Below, one piece after another: positions 19,304-27,213 of a DNA stretch of 64,000 bases. The position numbers were made by a program, and so were the translations under genes. The stretch lies in NCBI GenBank assembly GCA_015063845.1, contig SVTJ01000013.1, forward strand, positions 1 to 64,000, in the 5' to 3' direction. Positions within the stretch are counted from its first letter, which is position 1; every line of letters begins with the position of its first letter. Origin of the DNA: Oscillospiraceae bacterium (GTDB taxonomy: Bacteria > Bacillota > Clostridia > Oscillospirales > CAG-272). Below the pieces are notes generated by a model that saw only the letters and a program-made list of their open reading frames with translations, made no database searches and was not told where the DNA came from.

Positions 19304-20464
19304 ATGGAAAATTTATCTTTTCTCATTGACGGTATTAAGGCGCTTTTTGAAACGGGCGGCTGGAAATACGTGGTGATGTGGGCGATCGGTGGATTGCTTA
19401 TCTATCTTGCTATTAAGAAGGATATGGAGCCTACGCTTCTGTTACCTCTTGGTTTTGGTACTATATTGGTCAACATCCCTTTTTCGGGCGCTATCACTCA
19501 GACGGTGGAGGAAGTCACAACTCATGGACCGCTGTCAACTTTGTTTGACGCGGGTATTGCAAACGAGCTGTTTCCATTGATCTTGTTTATCGGTATAGGA
19601 GCTATGATAGACTTTGGCCCTGTGCTTTCTAATCCTAAGCTGATGATTTTCGGTGCGGCGGCACAGTTTGGTATCTTCTTCACATTCTGTCTCGCGTCGT
19701 TGTTCTTCGACCTGCCTGATGCTGCTTCTATAGGTATTATTGGTGCGGCAGACGGTCCTACTGCTATCGTTGTTGCGCAAAAGCTGGGATCTAAGTATTT
19801 GCCCGCCATTATGGTTGCGGCGTATTCCTATATGGCGCTCGTGCCTATCATTCAGCCCCCTGTTATCAAGCTTCTTACTACCAAAAAAGAACGTTTGATA
19901 CGTATGCCTTATGAAGGAAAGAACATTTCAAAAACCACAAGAATTCTGTTCCCGATCATCATCACAGTAATTGCAGGTCTTGTTGCTCCGTCGTCCGTGG
20001 CACTTGTAGGATTTCTTATGTTCGGTAATCTCATTCGCGAGTGCGGCGTGCTGGACAGCCTTTCCGAGACTGCGCAGAAGGTTTTGGCAAATCTCGTTAC
20101 GATCTTCTTGGGTATTACGATAGCTTCTCAGATGGAAGCGTCAAAATTCCTTGTATGGGAAACACTTTTGATCTTGGGACTTGGTCTGTTCGCATTTATT
20201 TTCGATACGGCAGGCGGTGTGCTTTTTGCAAAGTTCCTCAATCTCTTTACAAAGAAGAAGATGAATCCCATGATAGGCGCTGCGGGTATTTCCGCATTTC
20301 CTATGTCGGGCCGTGTAGTTCATAAAATGGGACTTAAGGAAGATCCCCAGAACTTTTTGCTTATGCACTCCATCGGTGTAAACGTATCCGGACAGATCGC
20401 ATCCGTTATAGCAGGTGGATTGATATTGGCTATTTCCGGTGGATTTAGCGCATTTGTCGGTTAA
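19304..20464 (+). CDS. Sodium-ion-translocating decarboxylase beta subunit (OadB/GcdB-like)
   Basis: The beta subunit is the membrane carboxybiotin decarboxylase that exports Na+ in oxaloacetate, methylmalonyl-CoA and glutaconyl-CoA decarboxylases. The 386-residue protein has about ten hydrophobic segments and the family motifs IGIGAMIDFGP, IGIIGAADGPTAI, PIIQPP and GISAFPMSGRV. No alpha (carboxyltransferase) or biotin carrier gene is next to it, so the substrate cannot be assigned. It lies behind the riboswitch leader and is followed 15 bp later by a gamma-like gene. The RBS is GAAAGG. Confidence 0.88.
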   Translation: MENLSFLIDGIKALFETGGWKYVVMWAIGGLLIYLAIKKDMEPTLLLPLGFGTILVNIPFSGAITQTVEEVTTHGPLSTLFDAGIANELFPLILFIGIGAMIDFGPVLSNPKLMIFGAAAQFGIFFTFCLASLFFDLPDAASIGIIGAADGPTAIVVAQKLGSKYLPAIMVAAYSYMALVPIIQPPVIKLLTTKKERLIRMPYEGKNISKTTRILFPIIITVIAGLVAPSSVALVGFLMFGNLIRECGVLDSLSETAQKVLANLVTIFLGITIASQMEASKFLVWETLLILGLGLFAFIFDTAGGVLFAKFLNLFTKKKMNPMIGAAGISAFPMSGRVVHKMGLKEDPQNFLLMHSIGVNVSGQIASVIAGGLILAISGGFSAFVG

Positions 20465-20479
20465 AGAAAGGAGAAGATC

Positions 20480-20635
20480 ATGAAATTTATTGAAAATCTC
20501 AACGTTGATCGTTTCTTGTTTTCTCTGCAGTATATGTGGCAGGGAATGCTCAGTATCTTCCTTGTTATAGGTATTATTATATTGAGCGTCGTAGTTATGA
20601 ATAAGCTTACTAACCGTCCTAAAAACAAGGACTAA
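20480..20635 (+). CDS. Small OadG/gamma-like membrane subunit
   Basis: The 51-residue protein has one transmembrane segment (about residues 22-40, LSIFLVIGIIILSVVVM) and a short basic tail ending PKNKD. The size, topology and position directly after the beta subunit fit the OAD_gamma family, which anchors or assembles the decarboxylase complex. ATG 20480 follows AAAGGAGAAG. It is short enough to be missed by a 60-residue cutoff. Confidence 0.75.
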   Translation: MKFIENLNVDRFLFSLQYMWQGMLSIFLVIGIIILSVVVMNKLTNRPKNKD

Positions 20636-20648
20636 ATCAAGAAATATA

Positions 20649-20689
20649 TTTGCTCCGCAGTGTTTTTCACTGCGGAGCAAAATTTTTTT
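20649..20689 (+). terminator. Rho-independent terminator
   Basis: TTTGCTCCGCAGTG pairs with CACTGCGGAGCAAA around a T-rich loop and is followed by seven or more T residues. It ends the sodium-pump operon. Confidence 0.92.
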
Positions 20690-20709
20690 AAAAATTTTTA
20701 AAAAAGGTA

Positions 20710-20737
20710 TTGACATTTGAAATTTTTATGGTATAAT
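20710..20737 (+). promoter_or_regulatory. Promoter of the PerR-rubrerythrin operon
   Basis: TTGACA (20710-20715), a 16-bp spacer and TATAAT (20732-20737). No perfect Per or Fur box was recognised, although autoregulation is usual for this family. Confidence 0.75.
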
Positions 20738-20773
20738 AATATCAAGAACAAATCCTAATAAGGACGGTGTATT

Positions 20774-21181
20774 ATGAATAACGTTAAAGAAAAACGGAAT
20801 ACATTGCAAAAAAGGATTGTTTCAGACGTATTTTTCAGTATGAACAATCACCCTTCTGCGGGAATGGTGTACGAGGCAGTTCAGGAGAAATACCCAAGCA
20901 TCAGCCGAGCGACCGTGTATCGGATACTCGCCGAGGCTGCAGAGGAGGGAAATATCCAAAGACTAAAGCTTACCGACGCTAACGACCGTTATGATTTCAC
21001 GCTTACAAAGCACTATCACGTGGTTTGCCGTGAATGCGGAGCGGTAGCGGACGTTGAGATAAAGGTCGACGATGCCGAGCTTGCCACACACGCAAAGGGC
21101 TGCGAGGGCTTCGAGGTAGAGAAGTGTCACGTAGAGTTTGTTGGTATCTGCGAAAAATGTCGCACAAAAACGGAAAAATAA
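20774..21181 (+). CDS. perR: Fur-family transcriptional regulator, PerR-like
   Basis: The 135-residue protein has the Fur-family winged-helix N-terminus (NNHPSAGMVYEAVQEKYPSISRATVYRIL) and a C-terminal metal-binding dimer domain. CREC and CEKC pairs form the structural zinc site, and HYHVVC supplies histidine ligands. PerR rather than Fur is favoured because the gene directly precedes rubrerythrin, a peroxide-reducing enzyme, with only 27 bp between them. Peroxide sensing is thus inferred from context. Confidence 0.85.
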   Translation: MNNVKEKRNTLQKRIVSDVFFSMNNHPSAGMVYEAVQEKYPSISRATVYRILAEAAEEGNIQRLKLTDANDRYDFTLTKHYHVVCRECGAVADVEIKVDDAELATHAKGCEGFEVEKCHVEFVGICEKCRTKTEK

Positions 21182-21208
21182 TTATTTAATTAAAAGGAGA
21201 AATTTATT

Positions 21209-21754
21209 ATGGCAAAGTTTGTATGTTCTGTATGCGGTTACGTTCACGAGGGAGACGCTGCTCCCGAGAGATGCCCCCAGTGCAAGGTCCCTGCTGACAA
21301 GTTTAACAAGATGGAAGAAGATAAGCTCACTTGGGCTGCTGAGCATGTTGTAGGCGTAGCAGAGGGTGCTCCCGAGGATATCATCATGGATCTCCGCGCT
21401 AACTTTGAGGGTGAGTGCACAGAGGTAGGTATGTACCTCGCAATGGCAAGAGTTGCACACAGAGAGGGCTATCCCGAGATAGGTCTTTACTGGGAGAAGG
21501 CAGCTTACGAGGAGGCAGAGCACGCTGCAAAGTTTGCTGAGCTTCTTGGTGAGGTAGTAACAAATAGCACAAAGAAGAACCTTGAGATGAGAGTTGCGGC
21601 AGAGAACGGCGCGACCGAGGGCAAGTTTGATCTCGCAAAGAGAGCAAAGGCACTTAACCTCGACGCAATACATGACACAGTTCACGAGATGGCACGCGAC
21701 GAAGCTCGTCACGGCAAGGCATTCGAGGGACTTCTCAACAGATACTTCAAGTAA
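21209..21754 (+). CDS. Reverse rubrerythrin
   Basis: The enzyme reduces hydrogen peroxide in anaerobes. The 181-residue protein has an N-terminal rubredoxin domain (CSVCGY at 6-11 and [11 protein letters not shown] at about 25-35) followed by a ferritin-like di-iron domain with E...EAEH and E...DEARH motifs. The rubredoxin-first order defines reverse rubrerythrins. It is co-transcribed with the PerR-like regulator and ended by a strong terminator at 21787. Confidence 0.93.
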   Translation: MAKFVCSVCGYVHEGDAAPERCPQCKVPADKFNKMEEDKLTWAAEHVVGVAEGAPEDIIMDLRANFEGECTEVGMYLAMARVAHREGYPEIGLYWEKAAYEEAEHAAKFAELLGEVVTNSTKKNLEMRVAAENGATEGKFDLAKRAKALNLDAIHDTVHEMARDEARHGKAFEGLLNRYFK

Positions 21755-21786
21755 TTAAAAGTCAATAAACATAAGGCTAAAAGCCA

Positions 21787-21820
21787 ACAAGAGCGACCTT
21801 GCGGTCGCTCTTGTTTTGTT
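21787..21820 (+). terminator. Rho-independent terminator
   Basis: ACAAGAGCGACC pairs with GGTCGCTCTTGT around TTGC and is followed by TTTTGTT. Confidence 0.9.
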
Positions 21821-21865
21821 ATTACATTCAAAATAGTAATAAAATGGACGTTTCTCGATGAAGGT

Positions 21866-22012
21866 TTAAGCGAATGGATATATGTTTCTTTGACTTCTGT
21901 ATGACATTGGTGAGATGCCGAAATGCTTTTTGAAAACGGTGCAGAAGTGATTACGGGAAGAGAAGCCTGAGTCAAAGGCTATTTGCTCGATCGTGTGTTC
22001 AACAAATCCCAA
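21866..22012 (-). pseudogene. C-terminal remnant of an AraC-family regulator
   Basis: Read on the minus strand, this stretch encodes HTIEQIAFDSGFSSRNHF followed by a CTVFKKHFGISPMSYR segment, then NIYPFA and a stop at 21866-21868. It is the second helix-turn-helix of an AraC-type regulator (compare IAxxxGFxxxxxFxxxFKKxxGxxPxxYR). Everything upstream is missing. At the 5' break, the sequence is AACAAATCCCAATTT (22001-22015), a degenerate copy of the repeat-family terminus. The gene was therefore probably truncated by a repeat-associated rearrangement. Confidence 0.8.
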
Positions 22013-22032
22013 TTTAACAAATTACGCGGAAT

Positions 22033-22084
22033 TACAGCATTCCTCAAAACCCTTCAAAAAGGGCGGGGAATGCTGTATTTTTGT
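22033..22084 (+). terminator. Terminator-like hairpin
   Basis: TACAGCATTCC pairs with GGAATGCTGTA across a 23-nt loop that itself contains CCCTTCAAAAAGGG, and is followed by TTTTTTG. It lies between the AraC remnant and the mra promoter and insulates the dcw operon. Confidence 0.75.
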
Positions 22085-22238
22085 TTACAATAATTTCCAT
22101 TTAATTAAAGAATTGTAAAATACTGTAAAATAGTAAAAAATTCAGGCTGAAATTACCTCAAAAAAGGGTATTTCAAAGTATTTTTATTAAAAATGTGGGA
22201 AATGCTGAAAAGTTTTTTGAGAAATTTTCAAAATCCAC

Positions 22239-22267
22239 TTGCCAATCCTTTAAAAGTGTTTTATAAT
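22239..22267 (+). promoter_or_regulatory. Promoter of the dcw (mra) operon
   Basis: TTGCCA (22239-22244), a 17-bp spacer and TATAAT (22262-22267). Transcription would begin near 22274, leaving a leader of roughly 160 nt before mraZ. Confidence 0.8.
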
Positions 22268-22276
22268 ATTATCGCA

Positions 22277-22306
22277 GTGGTGGAAAGTGGAGCGAAGTGT
22301 AGCGAA
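22277..22306 (+). promoter_or_regulatory. MraZ operator: three 10-bp direct repeats
   Basis: GTGGTGGAAA, GTGGAGCGAA and GTGTAGCGAA follow each other without a gap. MraZ proteins bind arrays of short GTGG/AAAGTG-type boxes repeated every 10 bp, one helical turn. This array begins about 10 bp after the -10 box, which predicts repression of the operon by its first product. Confidence 0.75.
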
Positions 22307-22431
22307 ATCCCACAAGATGCCGTAAAATCCCCAAAACCAAGCAAAATCAAGGGAAGACGGCTGAAAACACAACTCAGGACTCACTAAAAACACCAAAAAC
22401 GAGTAAAAAAACACCGAAAGGAGGCACAAAT

Positions 22432-22863
22432 ATGCTGTCGGGTGAATTCAAACACGCATTAGACCCCAAAAATAGACTTTTTATCCCCGCAAAGCACCGT
22501 GAAGAGCTTACTGCCGTTAGCGAAAGCTTTATGGTAGCAAAAAGTATAAGAGAAAATTGCCTCAAGGTGTATTCGATGAGTGAATGGGAAGAGTACATCA
22601 GTCCCATCAAAAAAATGGAAAGACGCGATTCTGAAAGAATACTCAGAACGCTTCATAGAGATGCGGCTCAGGTAACCCCCGATTCGCAGGGAAGAATAGT
22701 TCTTCCTACCGCGCTTATAGCTTACGCGGGAATAACAAAGGGCGCAGTCGTAGTCGGCTGCGGAACTTACAGCGAGATATGGGCAGAGGAAAGCTACGAG
22801 GCAATGGTTGAGGACGAAAACCTCGAAGGCATGAAGGATCTGCTTGAATCCTACGGACTGTAA
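22432..22863 (+). CDS. mraZ: Transcriptional regulator and division protein MraZ
   Basis: MraZ is an AbrB-like DNA-binding protein that forms oligomeric rings and controls the dcw operon it heads. The 143-residue length is typical. The two swapped-hairpin repeats are visible as HALDPKNRLFIPAKHRE and DSQGRIVLPTALIAYAG. The start follows AAAGGAGG. Its stop overlaps the rsmH start by one base (TAATG), indicating translational coupling. Confidence 0.95.
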   Translation: MLSGEFKHALDPKNRLFIPAKHREELTAVSESFMVAKSIRENCLKVYSMSEWEEYISPIKKMERRDSERILRTLHRDAAQVTPDSQGRIVLPTALIAYAGITKGAVVVGCGTYSEIWAEESYEAMVEDENLEGMKDLLESYGL

Positions 22864-23807
22864 TGGATCAGAACATAGAATTTTCGCACTATTCGGTGCT
22901 TCTGAATGAGTGCTTGGAGGGCTTAGCGATAAGACCTCACGGAATATACGTGGACGGCACCGCGGGAGGCGCGGGGCACTCCGCAAGGATAGCTGAGCGG
23001 TTGGACGTTGGAACGCTGGTGGCTATCGACAGAGACCAAACAGCAGTTGAGGTCGCAACACAGCGCCTCTCAAGGTTCGGCGACAGAGCAAAGGTCGTGC
23101 GCAGCAACTTTTACGAGGTAGCGGACGTTTGCAGAGGACTTGGGATAGAGCAGATAGACGGACTGCTTCTTGACCTTGGAGTTTCATCCTATCAGCTGGA
23201 CACCCCCGAAAGAGGATTCTCATATATGTCCGACGCTCCGCTCGATATGAGAATGGACGTAAGGGGCGAGCTTACCGCTTATGACGTTGTGAACGGATAC
23301 AGCGAAGACAAGCTCAAAAGAATACTTTACGAGTACGGAGAGGAAAGATTTTCGGCGTCGATAGTTTCGGCGATCGTCAGAGAGAGACAAAAGAAGCCTA
23401 TTGAGACTACACGCGAGCTTTCCGATATAATTAAATACGCGATACCGCCTAAGGCGCGTGAGGGTGGACACCACCCCGCAAAGAGAAGCTTCCAGGCGAT
23501 ACGCATAGAGGTCAACGGGGAGCTTGACGTTATCGAGCCTACGATAAGAGACGCGGCTGCGATGCTGAAAAGTGGCGGAAGGATAGCGATAATAACCTTC
23601 CATTCGCTTGAGGACAGGATAGTCAAGCAGACCTTCGCGAGCCTCGCTGCGGGTTGCACTTGCCCCAAGAGCTTACCGATATGTGTTTGCGGCAACAAGC
23701 CGAGCATGAAGGTAATAACGAGAAAGCCAATACTTCCGTCAAGCCGTGAGCTTGAGGAAAATCCGCGTTCAAGAAGCGCGAAGCTGAGAATTGCTGAAAA
23801 GATCTAA
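22863..23807 (+). CDS. rsmH: 16S rRNA N4-methylcytidine methyltransferase RsmH (MraW)
   Basis: RsmH methylates N4 of C1402 in 16S rRNA, the same nucleotide modified by RsmI. The 314-residue protein begins HYSVLLNECLEGL, has the SAM-binding motif YVDGTAGGAGHS, LLLDLGVSSYQLD and the C-terminal TRKPI.PS..E..NPRSRSAKLR signature. It is the second gene of the operon and overlaps mraZ by one base. Confidence 0.96.
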   Translation: MDQNIEFSHYSVLLNECLEGLAIRPHGIYVDGTAGGAGHSARIAERLDVGTLVAIDRDQTAVEVATQRLSRFGDRAKVVRSNFYEVADVCRGLGIEQIDGLLLDLGVSSYQLDTPERGFSYMSDAPLDMRMDVRGELTAYDVVNGYSEDKLKRILYEYGEERFSASIVSAIVRERQKKPIETTRELSDIIKYAIPPKAREGGHHPAKRSFQAIRIEVNGELDVIEPTIRDAAAMLKSGGRIAIITFHSLEDRIVKQTFASLAAGCTCPKSLPICVCGNKPSMKVITRKPILPSSRELEENPRSRSAKLRIAEKI

Positions 23808-23842
23808 AATACATTAAACGAATTCAAGGAGGACTTTACAAA

Positions 23843-24688
23843 GTGGCTGTCATAAAGACAAACGATTCATACGACCGTTGCCTTAATGAGCTCCGCGCAA
23901 GATACAAAGGGCGCGGCATTGCTAACAGTATAAAGAACGAGGCGGCTATGCAGCAGAAAAACGAAGCCGAGACCAAGGCCATAGCTCCCGAATCATACGT
24001 TCTCTTTGATGCTCGCAGCAATATTGCCGACAGCTATCGCTCAGGCGAGTACAACGGCAGCAAATATATGACCTCCGATGATTTCGTGAGATACTTCAAG
24101 ACACGCAGAGCATTCTACATGCCCGAGGTCTTAAAAGCAAAGCAGGAGGAGGAAGCCGCTCTTAACGGCGTGACTGCGCAGAAGCAGCACGGCAAAAGAG
24201 GCTCAAGAGAGCTTACGGGTTCCGAATCGGGCTCAAAGGAGGGTCACTTAAAAACCATAATATCGGCGTTAGAAGAACTTAAAAACAAGTGGTTTCCAAT
24301 GGAAGCAGACCGCACAGTCTCTCAGCGTCAACGCTTCAGAGTGCCCGTTGCAGTAATGTCGGGTATGGCGGTATTCACACTTTCTCTCGGTCTTATCGTT
24401 GGTGGCTCAGTTATGATAGGAAGCGCATCGGGCGAGCTTGGTAAGCTCAACAGCGAGATAGCGGTGCTTGAAGCGCGAGAAGCCGATCTCGAGGGTAAGC
24501 TTGACCTCAAGTACGATATCAATCAGATAGAGGCTGAGGCAAAAGACCTCGGAATGATAAAGAGAGAACACGCCGATAACAGATACGTGTCCATCGAAAC
24601 GGACAAGGACGTCATAGTGTATGAGCAAGAGGAGAAGGAAGCTCCGTTTGCTGCATTGCTCGCGGCGTTCGGCATAGAGCTTGATTAA
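23843..24688 (+). CDS. ftsL: FtsL-like septum protein with long cytoplasmic extension
   Basis: Position between rsmH and the PBP gene, one transmembrane helix (about 167-192) and a following coiled-coil (about 195-225, GELGKLNSEIAVLEARE) identify an FtsL/DivIC-type protein. It would join FtsQ/DivIB and activate septal wall synthesis by FtsW and the PBP. At 281 residues it is over twice the usual length because of a charged N-terminal region of about 165 residues predicted to be cytoplasmic. The start is GTG 23843, 9 nt after AAGGAGGA. Sequence identity with known FtsL is low, so the call leans on context. Confidence 0.72.
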   Translation: MAVIKTNDSYDRCLNELRARYKGRGIANSIKNEAAMQQKNEAETKAIAPESYVLFDARSNIADSYRSGEYNGSKYMTSDDFVRYFKTRRAFYMPEVLKAKQEEEAALNGVTAQKQHGKRGSRELTGSESGSKEGHLKTIISALEELKNKWFPMEADRTVSQRQRFRVPVAVMSGMAVFTLSLGLIVGGSVMIGSASGELGKLNSEIAVLEAREADLEGKLDLKYDINQIEAEAKDLGMIKREHADNRYVSIETDKDVIVYEQEEKEAPFAALLAAFGIELD

Positions 24689-24778
24689 TACTATTTGAAT
24701 AAAATCCCACCCGTCTACATAATATAGAACTGTGCGTGGGATTTATTTGATAAACTGAGAAAACGTATGGAGGGAAAA

Positions 24779-27172
24779 ATGGCGAACGAGACTGTGAGCA
24801 CCGGTGCTATAAGGCGTTCAACCATATTAGCCATCGGCGTATTTGCGGTTTTCGCTATTCTCCTTGTCAGAATACTGATAATACAGACGGTCAGCTTTGA
24901 AAAGTATCAGTCCAAGGTCATTAATCAAATGACAACGGAGTCGCGCGTTGCCGCGGACAGAGGACGTATATATGACCGTAACGGAAACGTGCTGGCAACA
25001 AACATAACGACCTACCGTGTGTTTATCTCTCCCTCAAGTATCGAGAGCAATTCGGGAGATAAGGACAGCACGGATTACGTAAACTATGCGGGCACGATAG
25101 CAAAAGGACTTTCCGATATACTCGGCGTTGAATACGATTACGTATACAAGCAGGCATCGTATACCCAGTATCTCGACCGTACCATTCAGAGAAAGGTCGA
25201 TGAAAAGACGGCTGACACGGTGCGTGAGTTCATTGAGGACAATGAGCTTGAGGATATGGTGTATCTTGAAGCGCAAAGCACGAGATATTACCCCGGAAGC
25301 ACGCTTGGCGCGCACGTTATCGGATTTACGAGCAGCGACGGAATAGGTCTTTACGGACTTGAATATCAGTACAACGAATATCTTAAGGGAACTGACGGAT
25401 ATTACATAAAAGCTCGAGATTCCTACGGAAATGAGATGCCGTATGAGTACGCGAGCTACATAGAGGCGATAGACGGCTATAATTTGACAACGACTATTGA
25501 CGCGACGGTGCAGAGCTATCTTGAGGAGCAGCTTGCAAAGACTGTTTCCGACCATAACGTCAAGAACAGAGCGACGGGAATCGTTATGGACGTAAATTCG
25601 GGCGCGATACTCGCGATGGCAACATCCGCACCTTGCGACCTCAACGATCCTTGGGCGTTGACGAGCGACGCGATGCAAACTCTCAAGAATTCGGGCTACG
25701 CGACCGACAGCGATGAATATAATAAGCTTCTCGCAACAGTCAGAACGCAGACTTGGTCAAATAAGTCGGTGGGAGAGAGCTACATTCCCGGATCTACGTT
25801 TAAAATAATCACCTCGTCGATGGCGCTCGAGGAAAAAAAGGTCAGCCTTACGGAGACCGTAACCTGTCGAGGCTCGATGAGCGTGCTCGGTATAAGAATA
25901 CACTGCCACAAGGTCGAGGGACACGGCGGACTTTCGTTCGCGCAGGGACTTCAGCAGTCCTGCAACGTCTGGTTTATGACACTTGGCGACAGAATAGGCA
26001 TAAACGATTTCAAGCAATATGCGAATGCCTTCGGATACAACGAAAAGACGGGTATAGACCTGCCCGGTGAGGGTAACGGAATATTCAACTCGCAGATGAG
26101 CGAGCTTGACCTTGCTATCTACGCATTTGGTCAGAACTTTAACGTAACTCCCATTCAGCACATATCGGCGATATCGTCGGTGGCTAACGGCGGAGACCTT
26201 TATACCCCGTATCTTGTTGAGAAGATAACAGATAATTCTGGTAACGTAATATACGCGCACGAGACTGAGGTCAAGAGAAAGACGGTCAGCGAGGACGTGT
26301 GCAAGCAGATATCAACTATCCTTGAGGAAGGCGTTTCCGGTAACGGAGGCGCAAAGAACGCGTACGTTGCAGGCTACAAGGTGGCTGCAAAGACGGGTAC
26401 TTCCGAGAAAAAGGAAAGAGAGTGTCCGCGTTGCGGATACACAGGAAACCCCGTTTACGAGGGTGAGGGCGAGAACAAGAAGCTCACAGGCTACGTTTGC
26501 AGCGTGTGTGAATATAAAGGCGGCGAGGACGTATTCGCTGTCAGTGAAAAATACATATGCTCAACCGTCGCATACGCTCCCGCGGACGATCCGCAGGTGG
26601 CGATAATCATAATAGTCGACGAGCCGACAAAGGGCGTGCTTTACGGTAGCACCGTTGCCGCTCCTTACGTTTCCGACGCGCTTGAAAATATTTTGCCGCA
26701 CCTTGGCGTTACGGCGAGATACACCGAGAGCGAGCTTGCGAAGATGGCGGTCACGGTCGGTAACTACCGCACCTGGAACGTGTCCTACGCTAAAGAGGTC
26801 ATCGAAAAGATGGGCCTTGAGGTAGAGATAGTCGGAGGCGGAAACACGGTAGCCGCTCAGCTCCCTGCGAGCGGAAGCCGCATAGAAAAGACGGGTGGAA
26901 AGGTCTATCTTTACACTGATAAGTCGCTTATAGAACAGAACATAGTCGTTCCCGATTTCAACGGAATGAACGCTATAACCGCAAATGCGGTGATAAATCA
27001 AATGGGACTTAACATAAGGATAGTCGGCGCGAGCGGACATATCAATGATAAGAACGTTTTCGTTTACTCTCAGTCAATAGCCGCGGGGACGCGCGTTGGA
27101 AAGGGAGAAGTAATAACACTCAGGTTCCGTTCGCTTGACGGCGATGAGGACCCGAGCTACACTGAGGAATGA
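24779..27172 (+). CDS. Class B penicillin-binding protein with PASTA domains (FtsI/SpoVD-like)
   Basis: This is the septal or cortex transpeptidase of the dcw cluster. The 797-residue protein has one N-terminal membrane helix, a dimerisation domain containing RGRIYDRNG, and a transpeptidase domain with catalytic S339 (STFK), S394-C-N396 and K538-T-G. Two PASTA domains follow (about 660-720 and 725-790), as in SpoVD. Immediately after KTGTSEK is an insertion with C549, C552, C574 and C577 arranged as two CxxC knuckles, which looks like a zinc ribbon and is unusual. The start is taken at ATG 24779, just after GGAGGG; an in-frame ATG at 24767 overlaps that site. Confidence 0.92.
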   Translation: MANETVSTGAIRRSTILAIGVFAVFAILLVRILIIQTVSFEKYQSKVINQMTTESRVAADRGRIYDRNGNVLATNITTYRVFISPSSIESNSGDKDSTDYVNYAGTIAKGLSDILGVEYDYVYKQASYTQYLDRTIQRKVDEKTADTVREFIEDNELEDMVYLEAQSTRYYPGSTLGAHVIGFTSSDGIGLYGLEYQYNEYLKGTDGYYIKARDSYGNEMPYEYASYIEAIDGYNLTTTIDATVQSYLEEQLAKTVSDHNVKNRATGIVMDVNSGAILAMATSAPCDLNDPWALTSDAMQTLKNSGYATDSDEYNKLLATVRTQTWSNKSVGESYIPGSTFKIITSSMALEEKKVSLTETVTCRGSMSVLGIRIHCHKVEGHGGLSFAQGLQQSCNVWFMTLGDRIGINDFKQYANAFGYNEKTGIDLPGEGNGIFNSQMSELDLAIYAFGQNFNVTPIQHISAISSVANGGDLYTPYLVEKITDNSGNVIYAHETEVKRKTVSEDVCKQISTILEEGVSGNGGAKNAYVAGYKVAAKTGTSEKKERECPRCGYTGNPVYEGEGENKKLTGYVCSVCEYKGGEDVFAVSEKYICSTVAYAPADDPQVAIIIIVDEPTKGVLYGSTVAAPYVSDALENILPHLGVTARYTESELAKMAVTVGNYRTWNVSYAKEVIEKMGLEVEIVGGGNTVAAQLPASGSRIEKTGGKVYLYTDKSLIEQNIVVPDFNGMNAITANAVINQMGLNIRIVGASGHINDKNVFVYSQSIAAGTRVGKGEVITLRFRSLDGDEDPSYTEE

Positions 27173-27213
27173 CCTCGAGGAAGTTAAAATAATAATTTTC
27201 TTTGGAGGTATGG

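Noticed and set aside
22277..22306. Short periodic repeats as a CRISPR array
   Set aside because: The units are only 10 bp, lack spacers and match MraZ operators. No repeat-spacer array or cas gene was seen anywhere in the window.
22193..22387. 64-residue frame upstream of mraZ
   Set aside because: It spans the mra promoter and the MraZ boxes and has no ribosome site, so it cannot be translated from that promoter's transcript.
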